From Laspinema sp. D2d (GTDB lineage Bacteria > Cyanobacteriota > Cyanobacteriia > Cyanobacteriales > Laspinemataceae): a DNA stretch of 64,000 nt. Of this stretch, positions 7,894-17,411 are shown piece by piece. Each line of letters starts with the position of its first letter. The stretch's first letter is position 1. Both the position numbers and the translations under genes were made by a program. Below the pieces are notes generated by a model, which saw only the letters and a program-made list of their open reading frames with translations, did no database searches and was not told where the DNA came from. The stretch is taken from assembly GCF_025370755.1 (NCBI RefSeq), contig NZ_JAMXFC010000011.1:97451-161450 (forward strand). Reading direction: 5' to 3'.

Positions 7894-9651
7894 TTATCCT
7901 GGCTCAAACTGTTGGGCGTAAAATTTGGCATAGTGTCCTTCTCGTTCCAACAGTTCCTGATGAGTGCCCGATTCTACAATTTTACCCTTTTCCATGACTA
8001 AAATGCGATCGGCGCGACGCACCGTGCCGAGACGATGGGCAATAATAAACACGGTACGATTTTGCATTAATCGTTCTAATGCTTCTTGAACTAACGCTTC
8101 TGATTCTGAATCTAAGGCAGAGGTTGCTTCATCTAAAATGAGAATTTGGGGATTCAGAAGTACCGCGCGGGCGATCGCAATTCGTTGGCGTTGACCCCCA
8201 GATAAATTAACCCCTCTCTCTCCTACCCAACTGTGATATCCATCGGGCAGTTTTTGAATAAACTCATCAGCATTAGCAATTTTCGCCGCTGCTTCAATTT
8301 CGTCTAAGCGATAGTCCAGTTGTCCAAAAGCAATATTTTGAGCAATACTTCCAGTAAATAGAATGGTTTCCTGGGGAACGATGCCAATTTGACGGCGTAA
8401 GCTGGGAATAGAAACATCTCGAATATCTATTCCATCAATTAGAATTTGTCCCGATTTCACATCATAAAACCGAGGTAAAAGATTAACTAAGGTGGTTTTT
8501 CCCGCCCCAGAAGCACCCACGAGAGCGATCGCCTCTCCCGGGGAAGCAACTAAACTTAATCCCTGCAATACCGGCACTTCTTCTTGGTTTTTGGGATTGA
8601 GAATCGGTTGGGTGGCGTAGGCAAAGGAAACATTCCGATATTCAACCTTTCCCGTCACCGCAGGTAAGGCGACTGCACCGGGTTTTTCCACCACCGTTGC
8701 TTTCACCGCAAACAACTCAAAAATTCGGTCTACTGATGCCTCTGCCTGTTTAAATTCATTATAATTACTTGTAGTCAAAGCAATGGGATTAATCACCAAT
8801 GCCACTGCCGCTACATAACTGACAAATTCGCTTCCGGTTAGATTTCCTTGGGAAATTTGCCATCCACCCAAGAAAAATAGCGATAATACGCTTAAGGCTT
8901 CTAAAAATCCCACTACAGGAAATTGAATCGCCTTTAATTGTTCTGCCCGATATTTCATCCGGCGATTATGTTCAGCTTCTTTAGAAAATCGCTCAATTTC
9001 ATAATCTTCCGCCGCAAAAGCTTGAACTAAGCGAATCCCACTAAACACCTCAGAGATTAACGCGGATAGATTAGAAATTTGGTTTTGACTGCGCCGGGAA
9101 ACAATTAATAATTTATTGCCAAACCAACTGACAATAACTGCCATAAATGGGGCAATTAATAGCGTAGCAAAGGTGAGTTGCCAATTCAAATAAATCATGT
9201 ATCCCACCACCACCACCAGTTGTAAAACGCATGGCACAAATTGATGGAAAAATTTATTAACCACTTCCCCAATCCGGTCAATATCTTCCGTGAGGCGATA
9301 GGAAAGGTCTCCGGTTTTGGCGGTTTCAAAAAAACCCAGATTGAGCTTATGGAGGTGGCTATAAATGGATTTGCGGAGGTCAAGGGCGATGGAAAGGGCA
9401 GCGGAAGCCATGAGGGAATCTTGACCATATTGGACGATTCCTTGCCCTAGAAAAATCAGCGCACCAATCCCCGCTAATCGGGCGATCGCCACCACATCCC
9501 CCGCCCCAATAAAATTAGCAATTCGACCCGCTAACCAGGCTTGCAGCGGCCAAAAGACGGTGAAAATCAATGTACAAATCAGCGCCCGGATGATGGTGTT
9601 CCAGTGGGGACGCAGGTAAGGCAGCAATAACCAATAATGCGATCGAGACAA
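7894..9651 (-). CDS. ABC exporter, fused permease and ATPase (MsbA/HepA-like)
   Basis: A 585-residue half-transporter. Residues about 15-300 hold a type I exporter membrane domain with six predicted helices. Residues about 330-580 hold the nucleotide-binding domain: Walker A GASGAGKTT, Q-loop IVPQETILF, signature LSGGQRQR, Walker B ILILDEATSALD and the H-loop IIAHRL. Such homodimers export lipids, glycolipids, peptides or drugs; heterocyst HepA is a relative, but the substrate is not inferable. The listed start is a TTG at 9651 giving MSRSHYWLLLPYLRPHW; no good Shine-Dalgarno precedes it and no nearby in-frame ATG exists before the first helix, so the exact start is uncertain. It is convergent with cytM. 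Confidence 0.88.
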   Translation of the reverse strand: MSRSHYWLLLPYLRPHWNTIIRALICTLIFTVFWPLQAWLAGRIANFIGAGDVVAIARLAGIGALIFLGQGIVQYGQDSLMASAALSIALDLRKSIYSHLHKLNLGFFETAKTGDLSYRLTEDIDRIGEVVNKFFHQFVPCVLQLVVVVGYMIYLNWQLTFATLLIAPFMAVIVSWFGNKLLIVSRRSQNQISNLSALISEVFSGIRLVQAFAAEDYEIERFSKEAEHNRRMKYRAEQLKAIQFPVVGFLEALSVLSLFFLGGWQISQGNLTGSEFVSYVAAVALVINPIALTTSNYNEFKQAEASVDRIFELFAVKATVVEKPGAVALPAVTGKVEYRNVSFAYATQPILNPKNQEEVPVLQGLSLVASPGEAIALVGASGAGKTTLVNLLPRFYDVKSGQILIDGIDIRDVSIPSLRRQIGIVPQETILFTGSIAQNIAFGQLDYRLDEIEAAAKIANADEFIQKLPDGYHSWVGERGVNLSGGQRQRIAIARAVLLNPQILILDEATSALDSESEALVQEALERLMQNRTVFIIAHRLGTVRRADRILVMEKGKIVESGTHQELLEREGHYAKFYAQQFEPG

Positions 9652-9738
9652 TTTTATTTTAGACGTTAATATTCAGGGTTAATCTTACTTTACTCGATCG
9701 CCGTCGCTAGAACTGAACTCCTTGAGGTTGCGGGTTTT

Positions 9739-9758
9739 TACCCCTGCTTACCGGGGTA
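9739..9758. terminator. small hairpin after the DUF6816 gene
   Basis: The stem TACCCC/GGGGTA begins five bases beyond the stop of the minus-strand DUF6816 gene. There is no T-tract on the minus strand, so termination is only suggested. Confidence 0.35.
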
Positions 9759-9762
9759 TCCG

Positions 9763-10563
9763 CTATCGGTTAGGTGTGGCAACCGGGGATAATTCTAATT
9801 GATAGCGATAAAGGGCGATCGCCTTGCCTCCGGCAGCAAAGTAATCGGGGTCTTGGGGTGATAAATAAATCGCCGTGATTTGATTGGCGGTGATTTTCTC
9901 CGGTGTATCCTTCACCCGTTGATAGTGGGTGGTGGTTTCCACTTCATTGAGATAAATCTGCGGTTGGCGGCGAAAAATCTGCTGGGTGATTTCTGTGGCG
10001 ATAAACTGATCCGGTGCAGGAATTTCGCTGCTTCTACCCGTAACCAGGGATACCAGTTGGCGATCGCCTTTCAAAATCGTAATCTGCCGGTTCGGATCCG
10101 CCGGGTCCACTTTCACCGACTCTACCGCCCGACTGCCTAAATAAGCTTGGGCAATTTTTAATCCATTAAAGGCGCGATCGGCAATAACTCCCTGATTCCT
10201 AGAAACGGGAATTGGGATTCCCCGCCATCCTCCCGGATTCAATCCCGACCCCTCCACAAACCGCACCTGAAATTGTACCGGCTGATTCAAATAGGCTTGA
10301 TTTTTTTCAAATCCCGGAGTCACTAGATTGGGCGCGAGGGGGGCAATTTGTTCAATGAGGGTACTCGTTACATCCCAAGTCCCTTTGATCCAGTCGGGAT
10401 AAATCAAATCGCCCTGTGCCACCGAAACGGCAGGTTTACTCTGCCAATTGGGAAAGGCTTGCAAACGGTCCTCCAGGGGTCCCGCTAGAGCATTCCCAGA
10501 GGTGAACAGCACCATGAGTACCATCAGACAGAGGGGGACGACCCTATTTATCATGGCTTTCAT
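9763..10563 (-). CDS. DUF6816-like exported protein
   Basis: A 266-residue protein, from the ATG at 10563, with a clear N-terminal signal sequence (INRVVPLCLMVLMVLF ending near NALAG). This predicts export to the periplasm or thylakoid lumen. The mature part (FPNWQSKPAVSVAQGDLIYPDWIKGTWDV and later LYRYQLELSP) resembles a protein family of cyanobacteria and plastids that I know as DUF6816; no catalytic motif is visible. The frame remains open 23 codons upstream, but those residues overlap phoH more and are not signal-like. The chosen start overlaps the 3' end of phoH by 20 bases, so translation is probably coupled. A second ATG at 10554 is nearly as likely. Confidence 0.7.
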   Translation of the reverse strand: MKAMINRVVPLCLMVLMVLFTSGNALAGPLEDRLQAFPNWQSKPAVSVAQGDLIYPDWIKGTWDVTSTLIEQIAPLAPNLVTPGFEKNQAYLNQPVQFQVRFVEGSGLNPGGWRGIPIPVSRNQGVIADRAFNGLKIAQAYLGSRAVESVKVDPADPNRQITILKGDRQLVSLVTGRSSEIPAPDQFIATEITQQIFRRQPQIYLNEVETTTHYQRVKDTPEKITANQITAIYLSPQDPDYFAAGGKAIALYRYQLELSPVATPNR

Positions 10564-11497
10564 AGGCGGCGACGATACGCTGAACGAGAGGATTGCGGAC
10601 GACATCGGCTTGAGAGAGGGTGCAAAAAGCAATACCTTCTACATTTTGCAGGATGTTTTGGGCCACATTTAAACCCGACTGCTGATGATAGGGTAAATCC
10701 GTTTGGGTAATGTCTCCGGTAACCACCATGCGGGATTTAAACCCAAGGCGGGTCAAAACCATTTTCATTTGCGCCGGGGTGGTGTTTTGCGCTTCATCGA
10801 GGATGACGAAAGAGCGATTGAGGGTGCGTCCCCGCATATAGGCAAGGGGGGCAACTTCAATGATGCCGCGTTCCATGAGGTTGGCAATTTTTTCGGGTTC
10901 GATGACTTCATAGAGGGCATCGTAGAGGGGGCGTAAATAAGGATTAATTTTCTGTTGCAAGTCCCCGGGAAGGAAGCCGAGTTTTTCTCCTGCTTCTACG
11001 GCAGGGCGGGTTAAAATCAGGCGTTCGTATTCATTGGCGAGGAGAGATTGGGCGGCGAGGATAGTAGCGAGGAAGGTTTTTCCGGTGCCTGCTGGACCAA
11101 TGCAAAAGGTGAGATCATGGCTGCGAATGGCTTTGATATAGGACCGCTGGCGAAAGGTTTTGGCGCGAATTTCTTCCCCTCGGCGGTTTTTGGCGAGGAT
11201 GTCTTGGCGCATTTCGCTGAGTTCCTCCTGGCGTTGGGTATCCAAAGCGTGACGGGCGGTGATGATATCAACGCCGGTGATGGGTTTGCCGGTTATCCAG
11301 AGGTCCGAGAGCGATCGCACTAAGCGAGTGCAGAGTTCAATTTGGTTGGGGGTACCTTGGATAAATAAATCTTGTCCACGCAGGACGACTCGGGCCCCGG
11401 TTTGTTTGGAGAGGAGTTTGAGGTTTTCCTCGCGATCGCCACTGAGGGCTAAGGCGCTTTCTTGAGAAGGGAGTTCAATCGTTGTGTTTTCTTCCAT
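10544..11497 (-). CDS. phoH: PhoH family ATPase
   Basis: A 317-residue P-loop ATPase of the PhoH family (PhoH/YbeZ type), linked to RNA metabolism and ribosome maturation. An N-terminal KH-like segment (residues about 30-75, GARVVLRGQDLFIQGT) precedes the ATPase domain with Walker A GPAGTGKT near residue 137 and Walker B VILDEAQN near 232. Length is normal for the bacterial family. It is the third gene after ffh in a minus-strand cluster (ffh, rpsP, KH protein, phoH) that recurs in cyanobacteria, although an intrinsic terminator separates it from the KH gene. The expected YbeY gene is not next to it here. Confidence 0.9.
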   Translation of the reverse strand: MEENTTIELPSQESALALSGDREENLKLLSKQTGARVVLRGQDLFIQGTPNQIELCTRLVRSLSDLWITGKPITGVDIITARHALDTQRQEELSEMRQDILAKNRRGEEIRAKTFRQRSYIKAIRSHDLTFCIGPAGTGKTFLATILAAQSLLANEYERLILTRPAVEAGEKLGFLPGDLQQKINPYLRPLYDALYEVIEPEKIANLMERGIIEVAPLAYMRGRTLNRSFVILDEAQNTTPAQMKMVLTRLGFKSRMVVTGDITQTDLPYHQQSGLNVAQNILQNVEGIAFCTLSQADVVRNPLVQRIVAAYESHDK

Positions 11498-11535
11498 GCC
11501 CTATCCATTACAGGTAAAGGTTTAAAAAATGCAAA

Positions 11536-11576
11536 AAGACGCCTTTTTTGCAAATTGAGCTGCAAACAGGCGTCTT
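11536..11576 (-). terminator. intrinsic terminator after the KH-domain gene
   Basis: On the minus strand AAGACGCCT pairs with AGGCGTCTT, with an inner GTTTGCA/TGCAAA extension, and is followed by TTTGCATTTTTT. It lies between the KH-protein stop (11721) and the phoH start (11497), so phoH probably has its own promoter or relies on read-through. Confidence 0.75.
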
Positions 11577-11720
11577 GTAAAGAGGACTCCGGCAATATCT
11601 TTGTTTATTCAAGGAATAGGTGTTGACGAAGCGGGGCTGGAACAAGACGGCGATCGCCCCACTCCAGACTCCAGAAACTTGGGGCGATTTCTCCCCAAAG
11701 ATGCTAGGCGATCGCATCTA

Positions 11721-12158
11721 CTAGGAGCGATCGGCGAGTTTTGGTGCAGGACGAACCGGACCATTTTTTACCGCAGGACTCGTCGTGGTTTTAGAGCCAG
11801 GGCCATCGGATGACGAAGCGCGATCGCTCGGCCATCCCCCATAGATATCTAAATAAATCGCTTCCCCCGCATCCTTCGCCGCTGCTTCTAATATTGTTCG
11901 CACCGCGTGCATATTGCGTCCGCCACGCCCAAACACACGCCCTTTTTCTGGATCCTCAAACGCCATGCGAATCCAGACTTTAGGTACGCCGGTCAATAAC
12001 TCGCAATCTACTCGTAATGATTCCGGCGTTTCTAACAACGGTTCCACCAGAAAACGTACCAACCCTCCATAATCTGGGCTAGGCGTTCTTTTCTCACCCT
12101 GAGATGGTTCTTGGGGAGTCAGTGGTTCGTTGATGGAATTAGGAAGGGGTTCTGGCAT
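11721..12158 (-). CDS. khpA: KH-domain RNA-binding protein (KhpA-type)
   Basis: A 145-residue protein with one KH domain in the middle (about residues 32-105: [20 protein letters not shown], then [33 protein letters not shown]). The GRGG loop is the nucleic-acid-gripping GxxG motif. KhpA-type proteins bind many RNAs and influence cell division and envelope processes. N- and C-terminal tails rich in Pro, Ser and charge extend beyond the usual 80-residue KhpA. I take the ATG at 12158, preceded by a weak AGG, overlapping rpsP by 20 bases; starts at 12176 and 12188 would overlap more. It forms a coupled pair with rpsP. Confidence 0.85.
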   Translation of the reverse strand: MPEPLPNSINEPLTPQEPSQGEKRTPSPDYGGLVRFLVEPLLETPESLRVDCELLTGVPKVWIRMAFEDPEKGRVFGRGGRNMHAVRTILEAAAKDAGEAIYLDIYGGWPSDRASSSDGPGSKTTTSPAVKNGPVRPAPKLADRS

Positions 12159-12399
12159 TGACCTGTTCAAAGACATTAGCTTTCTCAAGAATGTGACGCA
12201 CCGTCTCGGTGGGTTGAGCGCCCTGTTGCAGTCGCTTCACCAGCGCAGGGACATTCAGACGCGTTTCATCATTTCTCGGATTGTAGAATCCCAATTCTTC
12301 CAAAGGACGTCCATCCCGGCGAGTCGTGCTTTGCATCGCAACAATCCGATAGCTGACTTCTTTTTTCTTGCCGAATCTCTTCAATCGAATTTTGATCAT
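12139..12399 (-). CDS. rpsP: 30S ribosomal protein S16
   Basis: An 86-residue S16, a primary assembly protein of the small ribosomal subunit. The N-terminus [20 protein letters not shown] is diagnostic, followed by [15 protein letters not shown] and a C-terminal helical tail. It sits between ffh and the KH gene, an order also found in other bacteria (ffh-rpsP-khpA). A hairpin in its leader at 12447-12470 may affect expression. Confidence 0.97.
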   Translation of the reverse strand: MIKIRLKRFGKKKEVSYRIVAMQSTTRRDGRPLEELGFYNPRNDETRLNVPALVKRLQQGAQPTETVRHILEKANVFEQVNARTPS

Positions 12400-12745
12400 C
12401 TTGCTCCTACTTCTTTTTCGTAACCATTCTAGGCCATCAAATTACAGCTTACCTGCTTCTGGGGGTAAGCACCTACAGCGTTCCATCTACAAATTCCCGC
12501 TGCAAAGTCATTCATTATAGCACCTTGCAGGGCATCGATACAACAGCGGCAAGACAACCGAATTTCTAAAAAAAATCTCTGTCACTTGCCTCCAAATTAG
12601 GCCGAAACACATTACTAAAGCTGATTGGAGTTGTTACGCAGGATTAGGGAAATCTTTCAAAGCCCCCATTCCCAAGGGGGGTTGGGGGGATCTCTTCTCT
12701 AAGAATTGATGTTTTAGAGTCCCCGAGACCCCTAGAACAGGCCCG
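12400..12745. other. ffh-rpsP intergenic region
   Basis: Contains the leader hairpin of rpsP (12447-12470) and a G/C-strand-biased dispersed repeat at 12661-12693 (AGCCCCCATTCCCAAGGGGG continuing GTTGGGGGGAT), a type common between cyanobacterial genes. No gene was seen. Confidence 0.5.
12447..12470 (-). promoter_or_regulatory. hairpin in the rpsP leader
   Basis: GCTTACC pairs with GGTAAGC around a ten-base loop, 48 bases upstream of the rpsP start. No T-tract follows, so it is not a classical attenuator. It could stabilise the leader or bind a ribosomal protein. Confidence 0.35.
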
Positions 12746-14176
12746 TTACAACTCCCCAAACCCTTTTTTCTTCTTGGCCTTCTTTTTCTTCTTACCCGGA
12801 CCCCCAGGATAGCCGCCTCGTCCCGGTTGTCCCCCTCCGGGTCCAAACATTCCTCCCATTCCAGGCATCCCAGTCAAATCCCCTTGACCCATGCGCTGCA
12901 TCATCATTCGCATTCGGGAGAAATCCGTCACCAGCTTAGTCACTGCTGCATCATCATGACCGGAACCCCGGGCCACCCGTTTGCGCCGGGAAGGAGAACC
13001 CGCTAACAAATCAGGATTAATCCGTTCTTGGGCTGTCATGGAATTAATCATCGCCTCAGCACTTTTAAGCTGAGACTCACCCTTGGACAACTGGTCATCG
13101 GAGATTTTCCCAACGCCGGGAATCATTTTCAGCAATCCCCCCAACGACCCCATATTCTTCATCAAGCGCATCTGCTTGAGGAAGTCGTTAAAGTCAAATT
13201 GCGCCTGTAAAATCTTTTGCTGCATCTTCTCGGCATCAGCAAGGTCCACTTGTTCTGCCGCCCGTTCGACTAAGGTGAGCACGTCACCCATGCCGAGAAT
13301 CCGAGATGCCATGCGATCGGGATAAAAAGGCTGTAGGGCCTCTACCTTTTCCCCGACCCCTACAAATTTAATCGGTTGTCCAGACAGTTGGCGCACGGAG
13401 AGGGCCGCACCCCCGCGTGTATCCCCATCTAATTTGGTTAGAATTGCCCCAGTGATGCCAATTTCATCATTAAACGTCCGGGTCAGATTCGCCGCCTCTT
13501 GACCCGTCATGGCATCCACCACTAACAGGGTTTCATGAGGTTGGATCGTCTCTTTAATCTGGGCTAACTCCGCCATCATATCTGCATCAATTTGCAGACG
13601 ACCGGCAGTATCCACAATCACTGTATCCACCCCGATCGCCACGGCGTGTTGAATCCCCTGCCGCGCAATTTCCACCGGGTCAGCATCAGTCCCGAGTTCA
13701 AACACCGGCACATCAATCTGTTTCCCCAGGGTCAGCAACTGGTCGATCGCCGCTGGTCGATAAATGTCCGTTGCCACCAAAAGGGTCGTGCGATTTTGCT
13801 TTCTTAGATGTAGGGCCAGTTTAGCCGTTGCCGTGGTTTTACCTGTCCCTTGCAATCCGGCCATCAACACAACCGTGGGGGCTGTCTCAGCTTGCGCGAG
13901 GGGAACGTTACTTTCCCCCATGACTTCCACCAGTTCATCGTAAACAATCTTGATGAACTGTTGGTCCGGTCGCACCCCAGAAATCACTTCAGCACCCAGC
14001 GCTTTTTCTTCAACGTCGGCAATAAATGCTTTGACGACCTGAAGATTGACATCGGCTTCTAAAAGGGCGCGCCGAACGTCCCGCAGGGCTTCTTGAATAT
14101 TGGATTCGGAAATTTTGTCCTGCCCTCGAAGTTTCTTCCAGGCTCCTTCTAAGCGTTCAGCAAGCGCGTCAAACAT
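12746..14176 (-). CDS. ffh: signal recognition particle protein Ffh (SRP54)
   Basis: A 476-residue SRP GTPase that binds SRP RNA and signal sequences and delivers ribosomes to FtsY at the membrane. The N domain covers about residues 1-90. The G domain has GLQGTGKTT near 109, DTAGRLQIDADMM near 191 and TKLDGDTRGGAALS near 248. The M domain (from about 325) carries the RNA-binding stretch RRKRVARGSG and methionine-rich segments (MRMMMQRMGQGDL). It ends in a Gly/Lys-rich tail (PGKKKKKAKKKKG). Length and order are normal. It heads the minus-strand ffh-rpsP-khpA-phoH cluster. Confidence 0.97.
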   Translation of the reverse strand: MFDALAERLEGAWKKLRGQDKISESNIQEALRDVRRALLEADVNLQVVKAFIADVEEKALGAEVISGVRPDQQFIKIVYDELVEVMGESNVPLAQAETAPTVVLMAGLQGTGKTTATAKLALHLRKQNRTTLLVATDIYRPAAIDQLLTLGKQIDVPVFELGTDADPVEIARQGIQHAVAIGVDTVIVDTAGRLQIDADMMAELAQIKETIQPHETLLVVDAMTGQEAANLTRTFNDEIGITGAILTKLDGDTRGGAALSVRQLSGQPIKFVGVGEKVEALQPFYPDRMASRILGMGDVLTLVERAAEQVDLADAEKMQQKILQAQFDFNDFLKQMRLMKNMGSLGGLLKMIPGVGKISDDQLSKGESQLKSAEAMINSMTAQERINPDLLAGSPSRRKRVARGSGHDDAAVTKLVTDFSRMRMMMQRMGQGDLTGMPGMGGMFGPGGGQPGRGGYPGGPGKKKKKAKKKKGFGEL

Positions 14177-14736
14177 GAATTTATGGTTACTCTCGAATGT
14201 GACTAAGAAATCAGTTGTAGTTGTGTCCCTGCAAGGGATTGGTCCAGGTTCAGACCCGCCTAGTTTAACATATTGCGCTCTTCTTTCCAGCCTGGATTGA
14301 CGGGGGGAAAACTCCCACCTGTCAAGGGCATTGAATCCCTTTTTCCCATCAGCATGGGATGTTTACCCGTTCCGAGTTCGATAATTTTGAGAAAAATCGC
14401 TTGAATTGGGAGGTTTTTTGTTGAACAATCCTAAATTTTCTATTAATTAATAAAAATAATTTTGAAAGAACTAATTTGCTTTACGCAGCCTCATGAATTA
14501 AAAGCAAACTTTTGAGAAATATTTTAGGTTTTCCGGCCCACTAAAAAAATGACTGAAGTTATCACGATGAACTAGGTAAAACTTACTAAATTTTACCGTT
14601 TTTAGTAATAATTTCAGTTGTTATCCCCGACCCCTAGGAGGTTGGTTACAAAAAGTGTAACCCCCTGCTCATTTCCTCAAGTCTATGCCATCCTAGAATC
14701 CATCACATTTTTCAACGCTTCTCAAAAGAGGTTCCT
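14177..14736. other. divergent promoter region ffh / VIT-VWA gene
   Basis: A 560-bp AT-rich spacer between divergent genes. Two short hairpins lie on the VWA side: GGTAAAA/TTTTACC at 14575-14597 and GGTTACA/TGTAACC at 14644-14662. No small ORF or RNA gene was recognised. Confidence 0.5.
14644..14662. promoter_or_regulatory. short perfect inverted repeat upstream of the VIT/VWA gene
   Basis: GGTTACA, five bases, TGTAACC, 75 bases before the ATG. It could be an operator or a leader hairpin; no binding protein is assignable. Confidence 0.3.
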
Positions 14737-17172
14737 ATGAAATTATTCTATATTTTTCCAGCCTGTTTAGTGATGGCTACGGTAATGGGAACCGTAGCTC
14801 ATTTAACCGTAGCCCAAAATTCGCGATCGCTCCCCAGTTCAACCCTCTCTCAGGGCAATAATACCCAGACTCCTTCGGATTCCCAAGATATGGGGGGCTT
14901 ATACGTTTTATCCCCGGAAGGAGAAAAACAAGCCTTTACTCTGACCCATACCGATGTGAAAGCCCGGATTGATGGGAATGTCTCCCAAGTTGCGGTAACC
15001 CAACGGTTTCAAAACCCATTTAATGAGCCATTAGAAGCGATTTATGTCTTCCCGCTTCCTGATGAAGCGGCGGTTTATGATATGGAAATTAAAATTGGCG
15101 ATCGCATTATTAAAGGAGATATCAAAGAACGAGAAGAAGCCCAACGAATTTATGAAGAAGCCAGAGAACAAGGACGAACCGCAGGATTATTAGAACAAGA
15201 ACGGGATAATATCTTCACCCAATCCCTCGCTAATATCAAACCCGGTGAACAAATTGAGGTCACCATCCGTTACAGTGACAGTCTCCCCTTTGAAGGGGGA
15301 AATTATGAATTTGTATTCCCAATGGTCGTCGGTCCGCGCTATATTCCGGGAACCCCAACCACCCCGGAAACCCCCAACACCAATCAAGTTCCTGATGCTT
15401 CGCGGATTACCCCTCCCGTCCTTCGTCCTGGCACGCGGTCCGGTCATGATATTAGTGTAGCGCTAGAGATTAATGCCGGAGTTCCTATTTCTAATATCCA
15501 GTCCCCCTCTCATAAAATAGTCACCTCTCAATCGGGAGAAATGGTGCGTATTGAATTAGAAAAATCCGATTCTATTCCCAACAAAGATTTAATTCTGCGC
15601 TATCAGGTTTCAGGCGATCGCACCAAAGCAACGGTCCTCACCCACGCCGACGATCGCGGGGGACATTTTGCCATTTACCTCATTCCCGCCTTAGATTACA
15701 ACCGCAATGAAATTGTCCCCAAAGATGTCATTTTTTTAATGGATACCAGCGGGTCGCAATCCGGTGATCCCCTGGTGAAATCTCAAGAATTGATGCGCCG
15801 CTTTATCAATGGCCTAAATCCCAATGACACCTTTACCATTATTGATTTTGCCAATACCGCAACTGCCCTCTCTCCTCGACCCTTAGCGAATAGTCCCGCG
15901 AATCGGAAGATAGCAATCGATTATATTAACCAATTGCAGGCTAATGGGGGAACCGAATTATTAAATGGAATTCAAACCGTTTTAAATTATCCTCCAGCAG
16001 AAAATGGCCGGTTGCGGAGTATTGTCTTATTAACCGATGGCTATATTGGCAATGACATGGAAATCATTGCCGAAGTCCAACAAAAGTTACAAGCGGGCAA
16101 CCGTTTATATAGTTTTGGAGTGGGGAGTTCCGTGAATCGATTTATCCTCGATCGCCTTGCCGAAGTAGGACGGGGAACCTCCCAAGTCATTCGGCAGGAT
16201 GAACCAACAGAAGAGGTGGCAGAACGATTTTTTCGACAGATTAATAATCCCGTTTTAACGAATATTGAAGTGACTTGGGAAGGCGGAGGAGAACCCGCCG
16301 AAGTTTATCCGGGATTACCACCGGATTTGTTTGCAGAACAACCCTTAGTCTTATTTGGACGAAAACGCGATCGCGCCCGGGGACAGTTACGAGTTAAAGG
16401 AATGACTGCCAATGGCGATCGCTATGAAGAGCTCTTTCGGATGGCATTTGAGGAAGATGGCAACCCGGCGATCGCGCAATTGTGGGGTCGGCAGCGAATT
16501 AAAGACTTAATGACCCAAATGTACGGCGGAGAAACCACTTCCGGGGTAACTGCTGTTACCAATACCGCCCTCGCCTATCGGTTGCTGTCTGCCTACACTG
16601 CCTTTGTCGCCGTCAGCGAAGAAGTCCGAGTCAGTCCTGATGGCACCACTCGCCGAGTACAAGTCCCCGTCGAACTCCCCGAGGGAGTCAGCTATGAAGG
16701 GATTTTTGGGGTAGATAGCGAAGCAGATGCAGCAATGGGAACTCAGGGGCGTACCAGTGGCGCATATCCGCCACCGTCACCCTCTGCGTCACCTGCGCGG
16801 TTGTCGGGGGGTGCTAGTCCCGGTCCCGGTGGAGTCCAACCTCTCCGTTTAGAGGAGGCGTCCCCAATGGAATCCGTCAGTCCTGATAGCGATCGCATTC
16901 AAGTGATGGATGCGGATGACTTAGATGCGGAGGCGATCGCAGATTTAGAAGAATTATTCCAATATGTGTCCCTTTCCCCAGAAGTAACTGGAGAAGTGGT
17001 TTGGGAAATTGTGGTTCGTCAGGGTCAAGTCGTGCGCGTGATGTTAGACGATCGCGCTTCTACCTTAAGTGATCAAGCAACAATCAACTTAATTCGCCAA
17101 ACTTTACAGGGTTGGCAACCCCCCCAATCTCTCTCAGGAACCCTCCGGATTAAATTACAAGTTCAACCCTAA
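14737..17172 (+). CDS. exported VIT and VWA domain protein
   Basis: An 811-residue protein with a signal peptide (residues 1-25, ending near VAHLTVAQ). A VIT domain spans about 50-180 (DVKARIDGNVSQVAVTQRFQNPF and EREEAQRIYEEAREQGRTAGLLEQ). A von Willebrand A domain starts near residue 330, with a metal-site DTSGS and a later Thr/Asp region. The organisation recalls inter-alpha-trypsin-inhibitor heavy chains and bacterial VIT-VWA proteins (marine sortase-target type). A low-complexity Pro/Ser region (about 670-715) precedes a C-terminal domain (about 735-811, VTGEVVWEIVVRQGQVVRVMLDD). I see no LPxTG signal or C-terminal anchor. Likely periplasmic or surface adhesion or scaffold; ligand unknown. 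Confidence 0.82.
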   Translation: MKLFYIFPACLVMATVMGTVAHLTVAQNSRSLPSSTLSQGNNTQTPSDSQDMGGLYVLSPEGEKQAFTLTHTDVKARIDGNVSQVAVTQRFQNPFNEPLEAIYVFPLPDEAAVYDMEIKIGDRIIKGDIKEREEAQRIYEEAREQGRTAGLLEQERDNIFTQSLANIKPGEQIEVTIRYSDSLPFEGGNYEFVFPMVVGPRYIPGTPTTPETPNTNQVPDASRITPPVLRPGTRSGHDISVALEINAGVPISNIQSPSHKIVTSQSGEMVRIELEKSDSIPNKDLILRYQVSGDRTKATVLTHADDRGGHFAIYLIPALDYNRNEIVPKDVIFLMDTSGSQSGDPLVKSQELMRRFINGLNPNDTFTIIDFANTATALSPRPLANSPANRKIAIDYINQLQANGGTELLNGIQTVLNYPPAENGRLRSIVLLTDGYIGNDMEIIAEVQQKLQAGNRLYSFGVGSSVNRFILDRLAEVGRGTSQVIRQDEPTEEVAERFFRQINNPVLTNIEVTWEGGGEPAEVYPGLPPDLFAEQPLVLFGRKRDRARGQLRVKGMTANGDRYEELFRMAFEEDGNPAIAQLWGRQRIKDLMTQMYGGETTSGVTAVTNTALAYRLLSAYTAFVAVSEEVRVSPDGTTRRVQVPVELPEGVSYEGIFGVDSEADAAMGTQGRTSGAYPPPSPSASPARLSGGASPGPGGVQPLRLEEASPMESVSPDSDRIQVMDADDLDAEAIADLEELFQYVSLSPEVTGEVVWEIVVRQGQVVRVMLDDRASTLSDQATINLIRQTLQGWQPPQSLSGTLRIKLQVQP

Positions 17173-17212
17173 TTCGGGAGCCTCCTAGACACTTGAATCC
17201 TGAATTAATAGT

Positions 17213-17279
17213 GCAAGGAAGGTCAAAGAAAGGGTAATATCGTGTAGCTCTAATTACAATTTTCTTTGACCCCCCTTGC
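17213..17279. repeat. long imperfect hairpin after the VIT/VWA gene
   Basis: Nineteen bases (GCAAGGAAGGTCAAAGAAA) pair with 17261-17279 at 17 of 19 positions around a 29-base loop. It could act as a 3' hairpin for the upstream gene or be a remnant of a small inverted-repeat element. Confidence 0.6.
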
Positions 17280-17411
17280 TCTAGCAATTCCTTGGGTTTG
17301 ACCAGCGTCATACCCCTAACTTATTTTCCTTACCAGTTAACGTTTATGCCTGACGCCCCTACCCTAGTTCGTTGAAAAAATAATTGAGATTCATAGAGAA
17401 AGGGATGAGGG

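Noticed and set aside
7894..9651. Dedicated exporter for the RTX protein
   Set aside because: The ABC gene is of the MsbA/HepA lipid-type half-transporter class, lacks a C39 peptidase domain and HlyD/TolC partners, and is not adjacent.
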